Assembly: GCA_025642065.1 (NCBI GenBank)
Contig: JAODUP010000570.1
Coordinates: 723,501-787,500 of the forward strand
Reading direction: 5' to 3'
DNA: 64,000 bases
Source: Paralvinella palmiformis
Lineage: Eukaryota > Annelida > Polychaeta > Terebellida > Alvinellidae
The notes under the pieces are model-generated. The model saw nothing but the letters and a program-made list of their open reading frames with translations, searched no databases and was not told the origin of the DNA. Below are positions 21,601-30,300 of this stretch, in pieces. The first letter of the stretch is position 1; every line of letters starts with the position of its first letter. Made by a program: the position numbers and the translations under genes.

Positions 21601-21816
21601 TTGACCCCGGCCAAAAAGGAAGCTCTGATAGCTTCCAAAACAAAGAGCATTCTCGACAACTCCCTTTATACGTCCGACGTGACGATGGCGAAGTCGACGA
21701 ACTCACCAGCCAAGCTCTCAGCAAAGAGACCAATGACGACTAGACACAACTCGCCAAACAAAAGACACTGTGCTCAAAGTGTTTCTAAGCGTAACAGTCA
21801 AATGAATGACGTCTGA
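3417..21816 (+). CDS. DBF4: DBF4 homologue, regulatory subunit of CDC7 kinase (multi-exon gene)
   Basis: DBF4 activates CDC7 kinase, which phosphorylates the MCM helicase at replication origins in S phase. Ten exons with consistent GT-AG phases are visible: 3417-3556, 6358-6561, 7566-7604, 8853-8919, 10086-10159, 10277-10307, 13082-13388, 13565-13715, 15370-15524 and 17901-21816 (stop). In order they give a BRCT-like motif N (PLRGRNIFLHLLG, then SIEKCFSKEVNVLITS), a Trp-containing segment (NARRWKIKIIHID), motif M (KRLQGSFIKFEALNRQFRP) and the motif C zinc finger (CETC, then HVKTEQH). The last exon adds about 1,300 residues of basic, Ser/Pro/Lys-rich tail with a 9-residue tandem repeat. The total is at least about 1,694 residues, against under 700 in vertebrates. 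The start codon is not identified; an exon at 2699-2902 may precede. Family assignment is firm; the tail's function is unknown. Confidence 0.93.
3557..6357 (+). other. DBF4 intron (2.8 kb), mostly unique AT-rich DNA
   Basis: No exon was found inside. It holds a C-tract near 4184, an unassigned stretch at about 4720-5220 bordered by two copies of CAAAGACGGTG in direct orientation, and a hAT-like MITE at 5832-6150. Confidence 0.5.
5832..6150 (+). mobile_element. hAT-like MITE, copy 1 (partial)
   Basis: It begins CAGGGTTACCATG and contains GGAAAACTGGGAAAATTC, TTAGAACAAAAAACC, ACCGGTACCTAGTCTTG and GTACCATAAAAATGTC. The same landmarks occur in the same order at 17,030-17,419 and, inverted, at 50,142-50,531. 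The right end is diverged. Non-coding. Confidence 0.65.
6358..6561 (+). CDS. DBF4: DBF4 exon: second half of motif N and linker
   Basis: The acceptor CCCAACAG and donor GTAAGT frame 204 bases (68 codons) in phase 0 at both ends. SIEKCFSKEVNVLITSQG completes the BRCT-like fold (vertebrate counterparts have a VEEFLSK...LIS pattern). The Ser/Thr/Pro-rich linker that follows is a poorly conserved region of the family. Confidence 0.88.
6562..7565 (+). other. DBF4 intron (1.0 kb)
   Basis: AT-rich non-coding DNA. The only repeat seen is a decayed SINE-like stretch at about 7205-7345. Confidence 0.5.
7205..7345 (+). repeat. Decayed SINE family B copy
   Basis: It contains GTGGGTTAAAATCTAACTC (a B-box remnant) followed by GGGTGTTTCCCTAGAGGTG. 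The second motif recurs at 22,255-22,390 and, inverted, at 55,330-55,470. Confidence 0.4.
7566..7604 (+). CDS. DBF4: DBF4 micro-exon (13 codons)
   Basis: 39 bases between TTCTTACAG and GTGAGT, phase 0 at both ends. It encodes LTRGQSIALRATR, which matches the S/TRG-x-x-x basic stretch that precedes the Trp-containing segment in DBF4 proteins. Confidence 0.75.
7605..8852 (+). other. DBF4 intron (1.2 kb) with a relic of the TTAA MITE family
   Basis: Around 7983-8105, GGTCCACTTTTATTTCAG, AAATGATGTCAACAT and AATCCAGTTGAAAG resemble the right half of the MITE at 231-758. A short inverted repeat at about 8369-8411 (CATTTGGAGTATT / AATATTCCAAATG-like) could fold. Otherwise nothing is seen. Confidence 0.4.
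8853..8919 (+). CDS. DBF4: DBF4 exon: Trp-containing segment
   Basis: 67 bases between TTTACAG and GTGAGT. It encodes NAGSGDVIENARRWKIKII then HID and ends one base into a codon, completed by the exon at 10086. The family shows an N/A-R-x-W-G/K-I-x-I-x-H/Y-x-D pattern here, so this exon is a strong family marker. Confidence 0.88.
9362..9394. repeat. (TA)n microsatellite
   Basis: An uninterrupted TA run of about 16 units abuts the truncated 5' end of the LINE fragment. Confidence 0.95.
9395..10004 (+). mobile_element. 5'-truncated non-LTR retrotransposon with reverse-transcriptase C-terminal remnant
   Basis: The translation contains RLQRIQNSAARIVTNTRKYD, ITPILQKLHWLPVRQRIHF and TLWNKLPANIRN, which are typical of the region after the RT domain in CR1/L2/RTE-like elements of invertebrates. 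The frame breaks near 9745: the first frame stops at 9747-9749 and the following residues are read in another frame, so it cannot make an intact protein. The 3' end (AATGGCTCCTGCTAGTAAGG, then an ATT repeat) is shared with 63,087-63,398 and, inverted, with 48,770-48,832. A dead copy. Confidence 0.85.
10086..10159 (+). CDS. DBF4: DBF4 exon after the Trp segment
   Basis: 74 bases between TTGTTAACAG and GTACGC. It supplies two bases of a split Gln codon, then AQKYVHREIEKIPVSDRDRG and QERK, ending in phase 0. This is a charged linker leading to motif M. Confidence 0.82.
10277..10307 (+). CDS. DBF4: DBF4 micro-exon (31 bases)
   Basis: Framed by TTTATTGCAG and GTGAGT. It encodes NSKGSGSKHK plus one base of a codon that the next exon completes to Val. 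Placement rests on good splice sites and correct phase on both sides; the residues themselves are low complexity. Confidence 0.7.
10787..11714. mobile_element. pogo/Tigger-like non-autonomous DNA transposon
   Basis: The left end CAGTAGGCTCCCATTATAAT and the right end, read on the other strand, CAGTAGGCCCCCATTATAAT form inverted repeats with one mismatch over 20 bases. Each is bordered by TA (10785-10786 and 11715-11716), the Tc1/mariner-superfamily target duplication. CAGTAGG-type ends followed by TTATAA are typical of pogo/Tigger elements. The 928-base interior has no transposase frame. Confidence 0.8.
12215..12377. mobile_element. Truncated copy of the pogo-like element (right end)
   Basis: It is collinear with 11,525-11,714 (GAATTACAAACTG, CACAAATCTGCGTCCAAGGT, GGGGCCTACTG) and ends at CTACTG followed by TA. 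The left end is missing. Confidence 0.7.
12741..12918. mobile_element. TTAA-flanked MITE, copy 2 (one end only)
   Basis: It starts AGGGACAGTCCACCC after a TTAA (12737-12740) and follows copy 1 closely through GATATCATAGATATAGGG and GATGTCACATTGGC, then similarity stops. It lies about 160 bases upstream of the motif M exon. Confidence 0.75.
13082..13388 (+). CDS. DBF4: DBF4 exon: motif M (CDC7-binding)
   Basis: 307 bases between an acceptor at 13080-13081 and donor GTACGG. KRLQGSFIKFEALNRQFRP, followed by a TPFGTCPFDQPKK stretch, matches motif M of DBF4 (family pattern L/VKRL-x-x-P/S-FIKVED...RP...CPFD), the segment that contacts the CDC7 kinase. An acidic linker rich in Glu and Asp follows. 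It ends two bases into an Arg codon completed at 13565. Confidence 0.93.
13565..13715 (+). CDS. DBF4: DBF4 exon: basic segment and first half of motif C zinc finger
   Basis: 151 bases between GGCCACAG and GTTAGT. It encodes STSKKLDKLVEPSK and KCGYCETCEVKYKDIDK, ending in phase 0. The Cys-x2-Cys pair is the first half of the DBF4-type zinc finger; the His pair lies in the next exon, so an intron of 1.65 kb splits the finger. Confidence 0.92.
14302..14333. repeat. (GAT)n microsatellite
   Basis: About ten TGA/GAT units in a row. Confidence 0.9.
14755..14856 (+). repeat. SINE family A body
   Basis: GGCATATCTGAAGGTTGTTT then TTACCTTTGGAGGTCGCTCG and GCCTACCATGTGCACAAAAG. It lacks the tRNA-like head. 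Confidence 0.75.
15043..15236 (-). repeat. Complete tRNA-derived SINE family A
   Basis: On the - strand: GCCTCCGTGGTCTAGCGGTA head with A box, B box GTTCGAATCCC, then the shared body and a tail of ATCATCATC. It sits inside a DBF4 intron, opposed to the headless copy 190 bases upstream. Confidence 0.85.
15370..15524 (+). CDS. DBF4: DBF4 exon: second half of motif C zinc finger
   Basis: 155 bases between CTGTTTCAG and GTAGGT. It begins HVKTEQHRLYARRAANYSSL, giving His-x5-His, which completes the Cys2-His2-type finger, followed by the conserved aliphatic stretch (LDLLIQQG). It ends two bases into a codon, completed to Asn by the next exon. A TAG appears immediately if the donor is ignored, which supports splicing here. 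Confidence 0.92.
15573..15600. repeat. (CA)n microsatellite
   Basis: Fourteen CA units inside the last DBF4 intron. Confidence 0.95.
15990..16265 (+). pseudogene. piggyBac-like transposase remnant, N-terminal part joined to late segment
   Basis: A 91-codon frame starting MADNSAPESEGGDICDLDD, acidic as in piggyBac N-termini, then HAFLDFLEDLASELVGDTR, which resembles the helix shortly before the C-terminal finger in piggyBac-derived proteins. The catalytic domain that should lie between them is missing. The frame stops at 16,265. The assignment is supported by the surrounding TTAA-type ends. Confidence 0.6.
16266..16393 (+). pseudogene. piggyBac-like transposase remnant, C-terminal Cys/His finger
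   Basis: In a different frame from the preceding piece, this reads SGERAQTTNYECKECSVPLH, then QKCLSAH, ending at a TAA at 16,391-16,393. The R...T-x-Y-x-C-x2-C...LH-x2-C pattern is that of the cysteine-rich domain at the end of piggyBac transposases. A frameshift separates it from 15,990-16,265, so the element is dead as a protein source. Confidence 0.6.
17030..17419 (+). mobile_element. hAT-like MITE, copy 2
   Basis: It starts CAGGGTTCCTATACATCCTG and ends GTAGGAACCATG, so the ends are imperfect inverted repeats. The interior landmarks match 5832-6150 and 50,142-50,531. The CAGGGTTC start is typical of hAT elements; no clean 8-base target duplication is visible. It begins 18 bases after the piggyBac-like element ends. 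Confidence 0.7.
17420..17900 (+). other. End of last DBF4 intron
   Basis: AT-rich unique DNA leading to the acceptor (TTTTTCCCATAG) at 17,900. Nothing else is seen. Confidence 0.5.
17901..21816 (+). CDS. DBF4: DBF4 last exon: giant repeat-bearing C-terminal tail
   Basis: A single 3,916-base open exon ending at the stop codon 21,814-21,816. It starts by completing an Asn codon, then SGGENSSVSSPVAAPSRPRR. The tail is basic and probably disordered, rich in Ser, Lys, Arg and Thr. SP-x-K/R sites are scattered throughout (for example SPLKKVIF near 18,850, SPHPLKRSPLGEP near 21,000, SPNKRH near the end), the consensus for cyclin-dependent kinases. The central third is the 9-residue array described separately. 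DBF4 C-terminal tails are variable across animals, but one exon of about 1,300 residues is exceptional. Confidence 0.9.
19190..20260 (+). repeat. 27-base in-frame tandem repeat (9-residue S-P-x-K units)
   Basis: About 37 units of nine codons, consensus MTDKQSPRK. The core, about 19,345-19,830, has some 18 near-identical units (variants SPQK, LPRK, KL for KQ, MNVK, MAVK). Flanking units are progressively diverged (SSRKLTSKT, SPWKRTDRQ, STQKPVDKQ). About two dozen units keep Ser-Pro-x-Lys. Because 27 is a multiple of three, other frames also stay open, including a long antisense one. Confidence 0.97.
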
Positions 21817-22254
21817 TTATTATTATGGCTATCTTTGTAATTTTGATTTTTTAGGCAGCATTTTAGGTTCGTTTCGTTTAGCTATTTATAAATATTCAGT
21901 GTTGTTGTACAGGGAAATGTGTTATTTGTCTCGATCGCGTCGTACAAATTGTGTAATTTATTTTTGTTGGCATTATTCTCTCAGAACGTCGGCTAGATTT
22001 GACTTAATATCAAAAGTTGTCCCTGTGTACTCCTAAAGCTTTCATCGGATGTTAAATTGGAAATGTTATTTTGTGGTTGACGATTTAACATCATTTACAC
22101 TTACATTTAGTCTTCGTTACGTTTCGTGTGTATCGTCTCCTGTTGTGAGCATTGGGTCTTTGACGATGATTGGGGGGAATCGAACACACAACCTGCAAGA
22201 AAATGTTCTGCAAAGATATAGACTGAATTACTCTGTCCTTCGATACTTTATAAA

Positions 22255-22390
22255 ATGGCACTTTGATAACACAATGGTTGGAACAAACTTTTCGGTTGTG
22301 GGTTGAAATCCATCCAAGACCTGGGTTTGAGGGATGTTTCCCTAGAGTTGCTTCTCAGTCATATATCCCAGATGTGACCAATTGGCGAAA
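22255..22390 (+). repeat. SINE family B copy
   Basis: Contains GTGGGTTGAAATCC (B-box remnant) and GGATGTTTCCCTAGAGTTGC, shared with 7205-7345 and, inverted, 55,330-55,470. It likely falls in the 3' untranslated region of DBF4. Confidence 0.5.
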
Positions 22391-24152
22391 GTAAACAAAC
22401 CAATCAACCAACCGTTTATATAAGGGATTTCTGCTTTATATGGCTAATTAAACAACTAACGTCCATATATGATTATTTCATGCCACTTTGTAAAATTAAT
22501 TCTTGTTAATCTAACTAAACACGTTTTTGTCATGTTTTAAAAAGCATTCAGCTATATTTTATTAAATAAGCAACCACTCTGAATGTGCCCTCATCATTTT
22601 TATGTTTGACGGGCATGAGATATTTCCTATTTTTGCCGGAATTCCAGTTTTTCTAGAGCTGACAGTAACATTTTTGTGATTCGTGTAAATCCGATTTTAA
22701 AGTGAGGGGTTCTCGTCTTTTGAAAAATGTTTATTATCATTATTATATCATTATTCTAAAAGAAGCTGTCTGCTAAACAAAGAGCTCCAAATTCCACAAC
22801 GAAGTCTCTCGCAAAAGACGTGTTTAACGCTATTCACGTCTCAGATTGTCCTAAAAATGCAGTCAAAATTTTCTTGAGGCTTGAACCAGTTGCATATGGC
22901 TCACTTTGCTGTGGGATTACCTTTCCTGCTTTTCGAAGTTTTTTCCTCTGAGGCCACTCTCATGCCTGGTTTAAACTTTTAAAAACATTAAATAGGCTTT
23001 TATGATCAGCTTTTGGCTTTATAATCAGTAAGTTGTAGGACATTTCACTTGTTTTGTGCCATTTTTTCCTGATCAGTCTGTACTGATAGAATTATTTGCC
23101 GCCATAAAGTGACATTTCCCTATACAAGAACTTGTTTCTGGTCGTGTATGTGTTGGCTATTTATTTGCTGGCTTCATTATGGTTCACTTTGAGGTTAGTG
23201 TAGATTTATTTCCCTATTGAAGTTATCTTTGACTTGGCTGTAGAGAATAATGTCAACTTTGGCGGGTTAAGATTTGTAATCTGCATTGTATGTACAAGTA
23301 GAGGACTGTGTATAGATAATGTGAACAAACCAGATTGTATGTATGTCAATATGTACATATGATCAGCCATATATGTGTTCTCACTCACTGATACATACAC
23401 AAAACAGTTATTAATGTGAAGTCCTGTGTATGGTTGTGTACATGTGAAAGAAACATTGTTGCTTGTGTGTATGTATGGACGGAGATAAATACTAAATGGG
23501 GCGAATTGGACAAAGATGTGTGTTTTTGTTTAAAAAATGTAAACTCGGAACAAATTTTATGTTGGCAATTTCTTGTTTATTTCAAACTACTTTTAATTTT
23601 TTTTATAGGATAGTTATTCACAGGCAATTAATGTTGTATATAGCGTGTGTATGTGTACGTGTGTGAAATGCCATTATTTTATATTTAATATATAAACAAG
23701 TTCATGTCAAGTCACTGCTTTATATTGGTGTCGGTTAACATTTTGGTTGGAAATCTGATCTCCCATGCAGATTTATGAAGTTATGTGAATTAACAGAAAA
23801 TGGAAACGCCCGACTAGATGTTACGCAATTAGTGCATTCTCATGTCAAATCTGTTAATTTACTAGTTCCTCTATTAAATTAGTTTAAATCTCTATACTAA
23901 ATCCGTAACACATCAATATTTCTTGTGATTTTGTTAAGAGACATCTTCTTTATACTCTGCGACAGTCTTGAACTTGCCAGCCACAGCAATTCGTCTAATT
24001 GCAATATGCAGGTGTGATATTGGATTCAGCATGCAAGAATTCTATTTCGAGCACGAGTTTGTATTTCCTACCTGAGGAAGTCTGACACAAACGCAGGCAC
24101 GCTAAAAAAATACGAATGACTCGATTGAAAGCGATAAGTATTTTATTGAGAG

Positions 24153-24285
24153 ATGGATGAGTTAGACGCCGCCTAAAGCGATGCATACTAGATAAAAAAA
24201 GACAAAAATTTCAGACGGATGAGTTAGACGCCTAAAGCAATGCATACTAGATAAACAAAGACACACGTTTCAGACTAGAATTATG
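24153..24285. repeat. Tandem duplication, about 68-base unit
   Basis: Two copies of a unit containing GATGAGTTAGACGCC, GCATACTAGATAAA and TTTCAGAC; the first copy has a GCC insertion. Confidence 0.7.
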
Positions 24286-24558
24286 GTCATTATTCCGGCA
24301 GCTTTCTTCACGCGCATTCACAAAATAGATATAGGCAGAGCACGCCTTCAAAAAAAAACCCTTGCTTGCGTGAAATAATCACACGGACGTATTCCATAAA
24401 GCAAAACAGGATTATCGATTTGACCAGGGACATGGTGTTGAAACAGCGAACCAGGGCAACCACGATGGAACCAAGTTCGACCCTGTGTCTGTTCATCTTA
24501 TTACATGCACATGGGAGTGGTGCAGTAGCCCTGGCACGTACACTGAAGACCTGTGGTC

Positions 24559-24582
24559 ATATATATATATATATATATATAT
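24559..24582. repeat. (TA)n microsatellite
   Basis: About twelve TA units. Confidence 0.9.
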
Positions 24583-25948
24583 AATTTCCCGAGAGTGATA
24601 AACCCAGTTAAAGAAATACGACAGATTATCAATGGTCTTGGAGCACTTGAGGCACAGAGAGACGAACAAAACATTTAGGCGAATGACTCGAGACAAAATC
24701 CATCGAGGGACAAACAGAACAGGAATGAAAATTACAAACTAAATACGTTCAGCATTTCAACAAGTGTGTCACTAATTACTATTATCCTGGCAATATACAT
24801 AATTTGAACAATATAAATAGAATCACAGTCAATTGGAGCCATTTTAGACACTAATACACTACAAAACAAGCTGACAAAAATCGTGAACTGCATTATATTA
24901 CTGCATATGGGGGAAGTAACAGTTTAAAGACAAACAATAACATTAAGCCAAAAATATCGTATCAAGTGATTGATCAGCTCTTGCTGTGCAGCAGGAATAT
25001 GGGCAAGTGTTTGTGTACACACGCAGATATATACATACAAAACACATTTGCGTGTACCAGTGATAAAGGTATAGATGTTAAGCATTGGTTCATTCCAAAT
25101 ATGAAAATTATTGATGAATTGGTTCAGATGTGCTGCAAATGAGACACCTGCACTGTGTAACACACACACACATGTCTAAAACAACCTTCACTATGAGATA
25201 TTATCATTATTACAGCTCCACCTTTCCAGTTCAGCTATTTACAAACCATCTTTCTGTGAAGTTCCTCTTCACTCAAACAACACAACAGCAGAACTATTAA
25301 ACATCTTTGTAATCGTGAGAAAACAATCAAATAAATGCCATGAGCGATTTTATCATTACATAATGTTGTCTCATTACAAAACAAAGGGCAATGGGTTATA
25401 TTTAAAGAACCGCTGAATGGGGACAATGAAGATGATGATATGTCAGTTTTATATTGTCAACAGTGGCAATATGTTAACATGACGTTCACTCATTGTAGAA
25501 ATATCGGCAAATCATTGACATGACTTATCTATGCTATCTGGTTATGACAAAGTTGTGTGCCGATTGATTGGGAATCTGGCAACCGAGGTAGGATGAGCTG
25601 GATAGCAGGACAATATTAAATTGGAAACTGTGTTACAATAAATTTTTGTATTAGTGTAATTCATTACCTTATTCACGAATAAATGTTTGTTTGCAAATAA
25701 GTATTCATTTCATTTATGCACATCATTTAATTCAGTGAAAAAAATGCAAGACCATTTTGTTGAAAGGTACATGCTGCTTTGTGACTGCCAGTTCATAAAA
25801 TAAATATATCTAAGAAATTACCAATTAATGCGACAGTCTTCTTGATTTTATCAAATACAATTAGTTCTTGCAAATACAGAATGTAAGTGATGAAACAGCA
25901 AGTCGAGTTATGCAAATTTCTTAGCATAATGAGCTTTAGGTGTTCACA

Positions 25949-26114
25949 CATATATATATATATATATATATTACAATTAATTTGTATAATCAGGTAATAT
26001 GTATATTACCTGAAATATTCAGGTAATACATCTATTGCTAACTGAGATTTAATACACAATATCTGAAAATTTCGCGTAATATACATATTACCTGATTATA
26101 GATTAACTGTAATA

Positions 26115-26150
<36 letters not shown>
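25949..26150. repeat. Fold-back element flanked by TA runs
   Basis: Arms at about 25,971-26,031 and 26,054-26,114 are inverted complements (TAATCAGGTAATATGTATAT on one side, its complement on the other), with TA runs outside both arms. It lies under 400 bases beyond the stop codon of the - strand transporter gene, so it may be transcribed in its 3' end. Confidence 0.7.
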
Positions 26151-26155
<5 letters not shown>

Positions 26156-26329
26156 AATGTATAGAAATATATGGAATAATCACCTCTTTCTTTTAAAATT
26201 TCTAGGAATATCCCCATGATCTAGTTAAATAAGCCTAATTAGACAAGAACAAGGTAATTAAGGACTGATTATTGTTATTGTATAGATATTAGTTTGTCAT
26301 GAGGAAGTTACTGTGACACATCGGTCGTG

Positions 26330-26337
26330 TTTTATTT
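26330..26337 (-). promoter_or_regulatory. AATAAA signal overlapping the stop codon
   Basis: On the - strand the last codons read GTT AAA TAA AAC, so AATAAA spans the stop. Whether it is used for polyadenylation cannot be told from sequence. Confidence 0.35.
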
Positions 26338-26879
26338 AACACCTAACAGAAGTAAGCCATAGATCAACATGATGCCAAAAGGAAGCAGGATTAATGAACT
26401 GAGGAAGCCGTACTGAAAATGGACAAGAAACGGAAGTCTGTACTTCAACACCTGGATGCCTCGCTGCACAGCAATCATGTTTGCCGTGCTGCTGTACAAT
26501 GTCAGGTTGCTGCCGGCTGTACACAGCACAGCCAGATATAGCACAATGCCTCTTTGATAAGCACAGGGTTCCAACAGATCACAGACAATAAGAGTGACGG
26601 GGACGCTGCCGATGAAATTGTTTCCGAGAACGACGAACACGCAGAACACGGCCAGCGTCTTCACACTCATCGCTCCGTAGCTAGTATCCCGCAGTCCGGT
26701 TTCGTGCCAGACGAAATGCACGAGATGGGTGTTGTGGAAGCCCTGCATCCATATGAACAATGCACACAGCAGCAACATCACAGACCAATCAGCACGCTTC
26801 ACCAGTGCCAATGCTGGACGCCTGTTCAGCACCGCATCCGTTGTGACGGCAAACACAGCAGCAGCCAGTGGTACCAGAC
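26332..26879 (-). CDS. Transporter coding exon 2 (second repeat, C-terminus)
   Basis: 548 bases from an acceptor (TTTGTTACAG) to TAA. It encodes GLVPLAAAVFAVTTDAVLN, a WSVMLLLCALFIWMQGF span, VPVTLIV, the AGSNLTLYSSTANMIAV motif and a final span ending GLLLLGVK. The layout matches the C-terminal third of Lsi2-type proteins. Confidence 0.9.
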
Positions 26880-27277
26880 CTGTAACAAAGAACAACCAAA
26901 TTATCAGTAAATTCCATTGTACACTAACACATTTTATATAAACAACACCTAAGCCTGTGTAATAAATAACAATCATTTATTATAATATGAGCACTTTTAC
27001 ATTGCTTAATTTTGTAAACATGTACAAATTTGGTACATTTTACTCCCCTCACACATTACTGTCAATCATGTTTATCCAATGTCTGCAAATATAAATCATT
27101 TATGACTCAAAAGTTTTGAAACAAATTTGTTAATTTCACTTCAACAACAATTCACACACGAATATAACTTTTTCATCAGTGGTGGACAGGTTATATTTTT
27201 ATAGATGGCCCAATACAGACAGTATTAGTCTCACAGACATTCAACAGAGGGCAGCAGTATGTGCATGTATGTATATG

Positions 27278-27313
<36 letters not shown>

Positions 27314-30300
27314 CGAGGTACTGGCACAGAGAATCTCAGAAGTTCCTTGGCAAAAAACATTTTAAAAAGCGAATTGCCTACATTCACACCCCCAAGTCAC
27401 TCGGATTACGGCAGTTATGTGAATGTTAATGTTATTGATCAAATTGTATACTTCAGTTGTCACTGTCTTCAAAGATACGTTTCTGTAATGGGCAGCGTAT
27501 CACTAAGCGACCATTGTTTAAAGTAGCGGCTTAATTGGTATTCGAAAATTGAAATGACGTCATAGACTCGGCACTTTTAAAACAACATATTGACATTGTA
27601 AAAGAAACTGTACACTTATAATAACAGCTTTTGGGGTTATTAATAACCAACAGACTAGAGTTAACTCTGAATATCATATTAGAGACGGGATGTAACTGGA
27701 CTTCTAGGAAAGATCATTCTCTTCCCACAAACTGCTAAACAGACATTCAACACACAGCATCAATGTGTGTGGGTATGTAGGGATGCACGCTGATGTGAGC
27801 CTGTAGCCATTCTATTCTGGCTGCCTACAATTCTCTCATCAATAAATCATCTCCCACGTATATTGTTCATACTACTACTACTAGTAGTAGTAGTACCAGT
27901 AGTAGTAGTACTAGCCTCAGAGCTTACTTATACTACCAGAGATCAGTCTGTCACAACAAACACAAAATTAATGTGGGCAAATATATTATTTTAACTTATT
28001 ACAACTCCAACACACACACACACACATGATGAAAGCATAGAGTGCGCGCTAATTCGGTGAGTGAGCCTACAAGGTTTAGAGATACCATAACACAGAAAGG
28101 TAATTTAATTCAAGTGTTATTTCATTTTAGTCAATTCATACAATATTGCGGCCGGATATAGTAAAACCAAACCTCCAGGGCTTCCGTCCTTGATAAATAA
28201 CTCGGGGTGTGTGTGTGTGTGTGTGTGTTATATATATATATATATATTATATATATATGTGTGTGTGTGTCTATATTGAATCACAAAAAGGCACACAAAT
28301 TGTATGGTTCTGAGCTTTAAAATTTATAAACATTTCCTAACCCAAACAAGGTATAAAGCTACCATTATATTTGGTTAGACCAATAGGGCACAGAGATAGA
28401 TCAGCTAAAATAGAGATAGCTAATTGAAGAAGAACTAAAATAAAACAAATACCGAGGTAAGTATTAATAATAATTAAAAAAATTTAAAAAAAACCTATAA
28501 AGGGAGTTTTTCCCCCCCCCAAAAAAAAAAAATTAGGGTTTAAAACATAGCTTCTTTTCACGTCATCATGGAAAATGTTGTATATATGGTAACGTAACCA
28601 ATCCTATGTCGTGGCTATGAACGCTGAACCCTAAACGAGACGACAGAATGTGTTCCCATCTTGATACGTTCAACATCTTCAGTAACAAGTGCTTTGTTCA
28701 AACCATTTAGATAAGCAACACCTGGGCTATTTCAAGTTCACCAGAGGTCACGTGTGGTTGCGGAGAAACTGGTAGCTATTCCATAATCCATTTCACTGCA
28801 CCAACTCACAGATAAGAGTTTCCTTTCCTGTACTCACTACTGACTCATTCATTGCCATAAATCACTGTCTGGTGGGAATCGGTACAGTAATTGAATGATA
28901 GTGATTTTTTCCAAAAAATTTGAAAACCTAGAAAAGGAAGCATTCAAATTGATCGTGTATTGCGTTCCCGAATCCCACAAAGTGTATACAGTTTTATGTG
29001 AAATATGATCAGTCACAGCTGTACTATAGAGAACGTAGCCGCTAACAGTTGTGCTTAGGAGAACATGACCACTGACAGCTGCATTATAGATAACATGACC
29101 ACCCACAACTGTACTATGAGTATGAAGAACATGGCCACTAACAGCTGTGCTTAGGAGAACATGACCACTGACAACTGCATTATACATAGCATGAACAACC
29201 ACAGCTGAACTATAGAGAACATGGCCACCAACAGCAGTTCTACAGAGAACTTGGGCAATCACAGCTATACTATAAAGAGCATGACGGCCATACGCAGCTG
29301 TACTAAAGAGAACATGTCCACCCACAGCTGTACCATAGAGAACAAGACAACCTACAGCTATAGTGCAGAGCTAAGCCTATACTACACAGAAGATGGTCAG
29401 TCAGCCACAGCTATACTGCAGAGAACACGGTCAGCTAAGAATGTACTACACAGAACATGACCAGTCAGCAACAGCTATACTGCAGAGAACACGGTCAGCT
29501 AAGAATGTACTACACAGAACATGACCAGTCAGCTACAGCTATACTGCAGAGAACACGGTCAGCTAAACCTGTACTACACAGAACATGACCAGTCAGCCAT
29601 AGGTATACTGCAGAGAACATGGTCAGCTAAACCTGTACTACACAGAACATGACCAGTCAGCCACAGGTATACTGCAGAGAACATGGTTAGCTAAACCTGT
29701 ACTACACAGAACATGACCAGTCAGCCATAGGTATACTGCAGAGAACATGGTCAGCTAAACCTGTGCTACACAGAACATGGTCAGCCACAGCTATACTGCA
29801 GAGAACATGGTTAGCTAAACCTGTACTACACAAAACATGGTCAGCCACAGCTATATAACAATGAGGAACCTAATTTATTCATTATCCCAGATAGAAGATG
29901 AACGAGGAACAGAACACTATTTTATTGTGCACACTGACAATTATAGTAAATTAGTTTAGAAATTGTATTCTTCGAATTCCGCTGGGCAGCAATTAGCAAC
30001 GCTAAGGTAAATTAAACACGGAAGTATACGAATAGCACCGTTAATTCACGATTAAAAATTTCCACCAAATTATTCACTTAAGTTGGATAGCATTTCGAGG
30101 TACGCACTAACATCCATCCATGTTCAGTAATTGTTGGCCAAAGAAAGTCGTACGAACATTTGTAAATAGTTACTAACCCGTTTTTAGCATTCGTACAGAT
30201 TACCAGCAATATTGTTACTAGAAATTTTACTTAATAATGTTCTGGTGCAAAATAGCACGAACAAAAAACCCCCAACACCTATTCAGGTCTTTTAAAAATC

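Larger units (their letters stand above)
21817..26331. other. Region between the convergent genes (3' UTR of DBF4 plus spacer)
   Basis: No third gene is seen in these 4.5 kb. No AATAAA was noticed close to the DBF4 stop; an ATTAAA at about 22,561 is the first plausible variant signal. The stretch also holds a SINE B copy, a 68-base duplication, TA runs and a fold-back element. Confidence 0.5.

Noticed and set aside
26554..26910. 118-codon + strand frame opposite transporter exon 2
   Set aside because: Antisense shadow of a conserved membrane protein exon.
28849..29325. 158-codon - strand frame with a VGGHVLYS-type repeat
   Set aside because: It follows the minisatellite period and has no recognisable domain; in the same orientation as the transporter but lacking suitable splice continuity.
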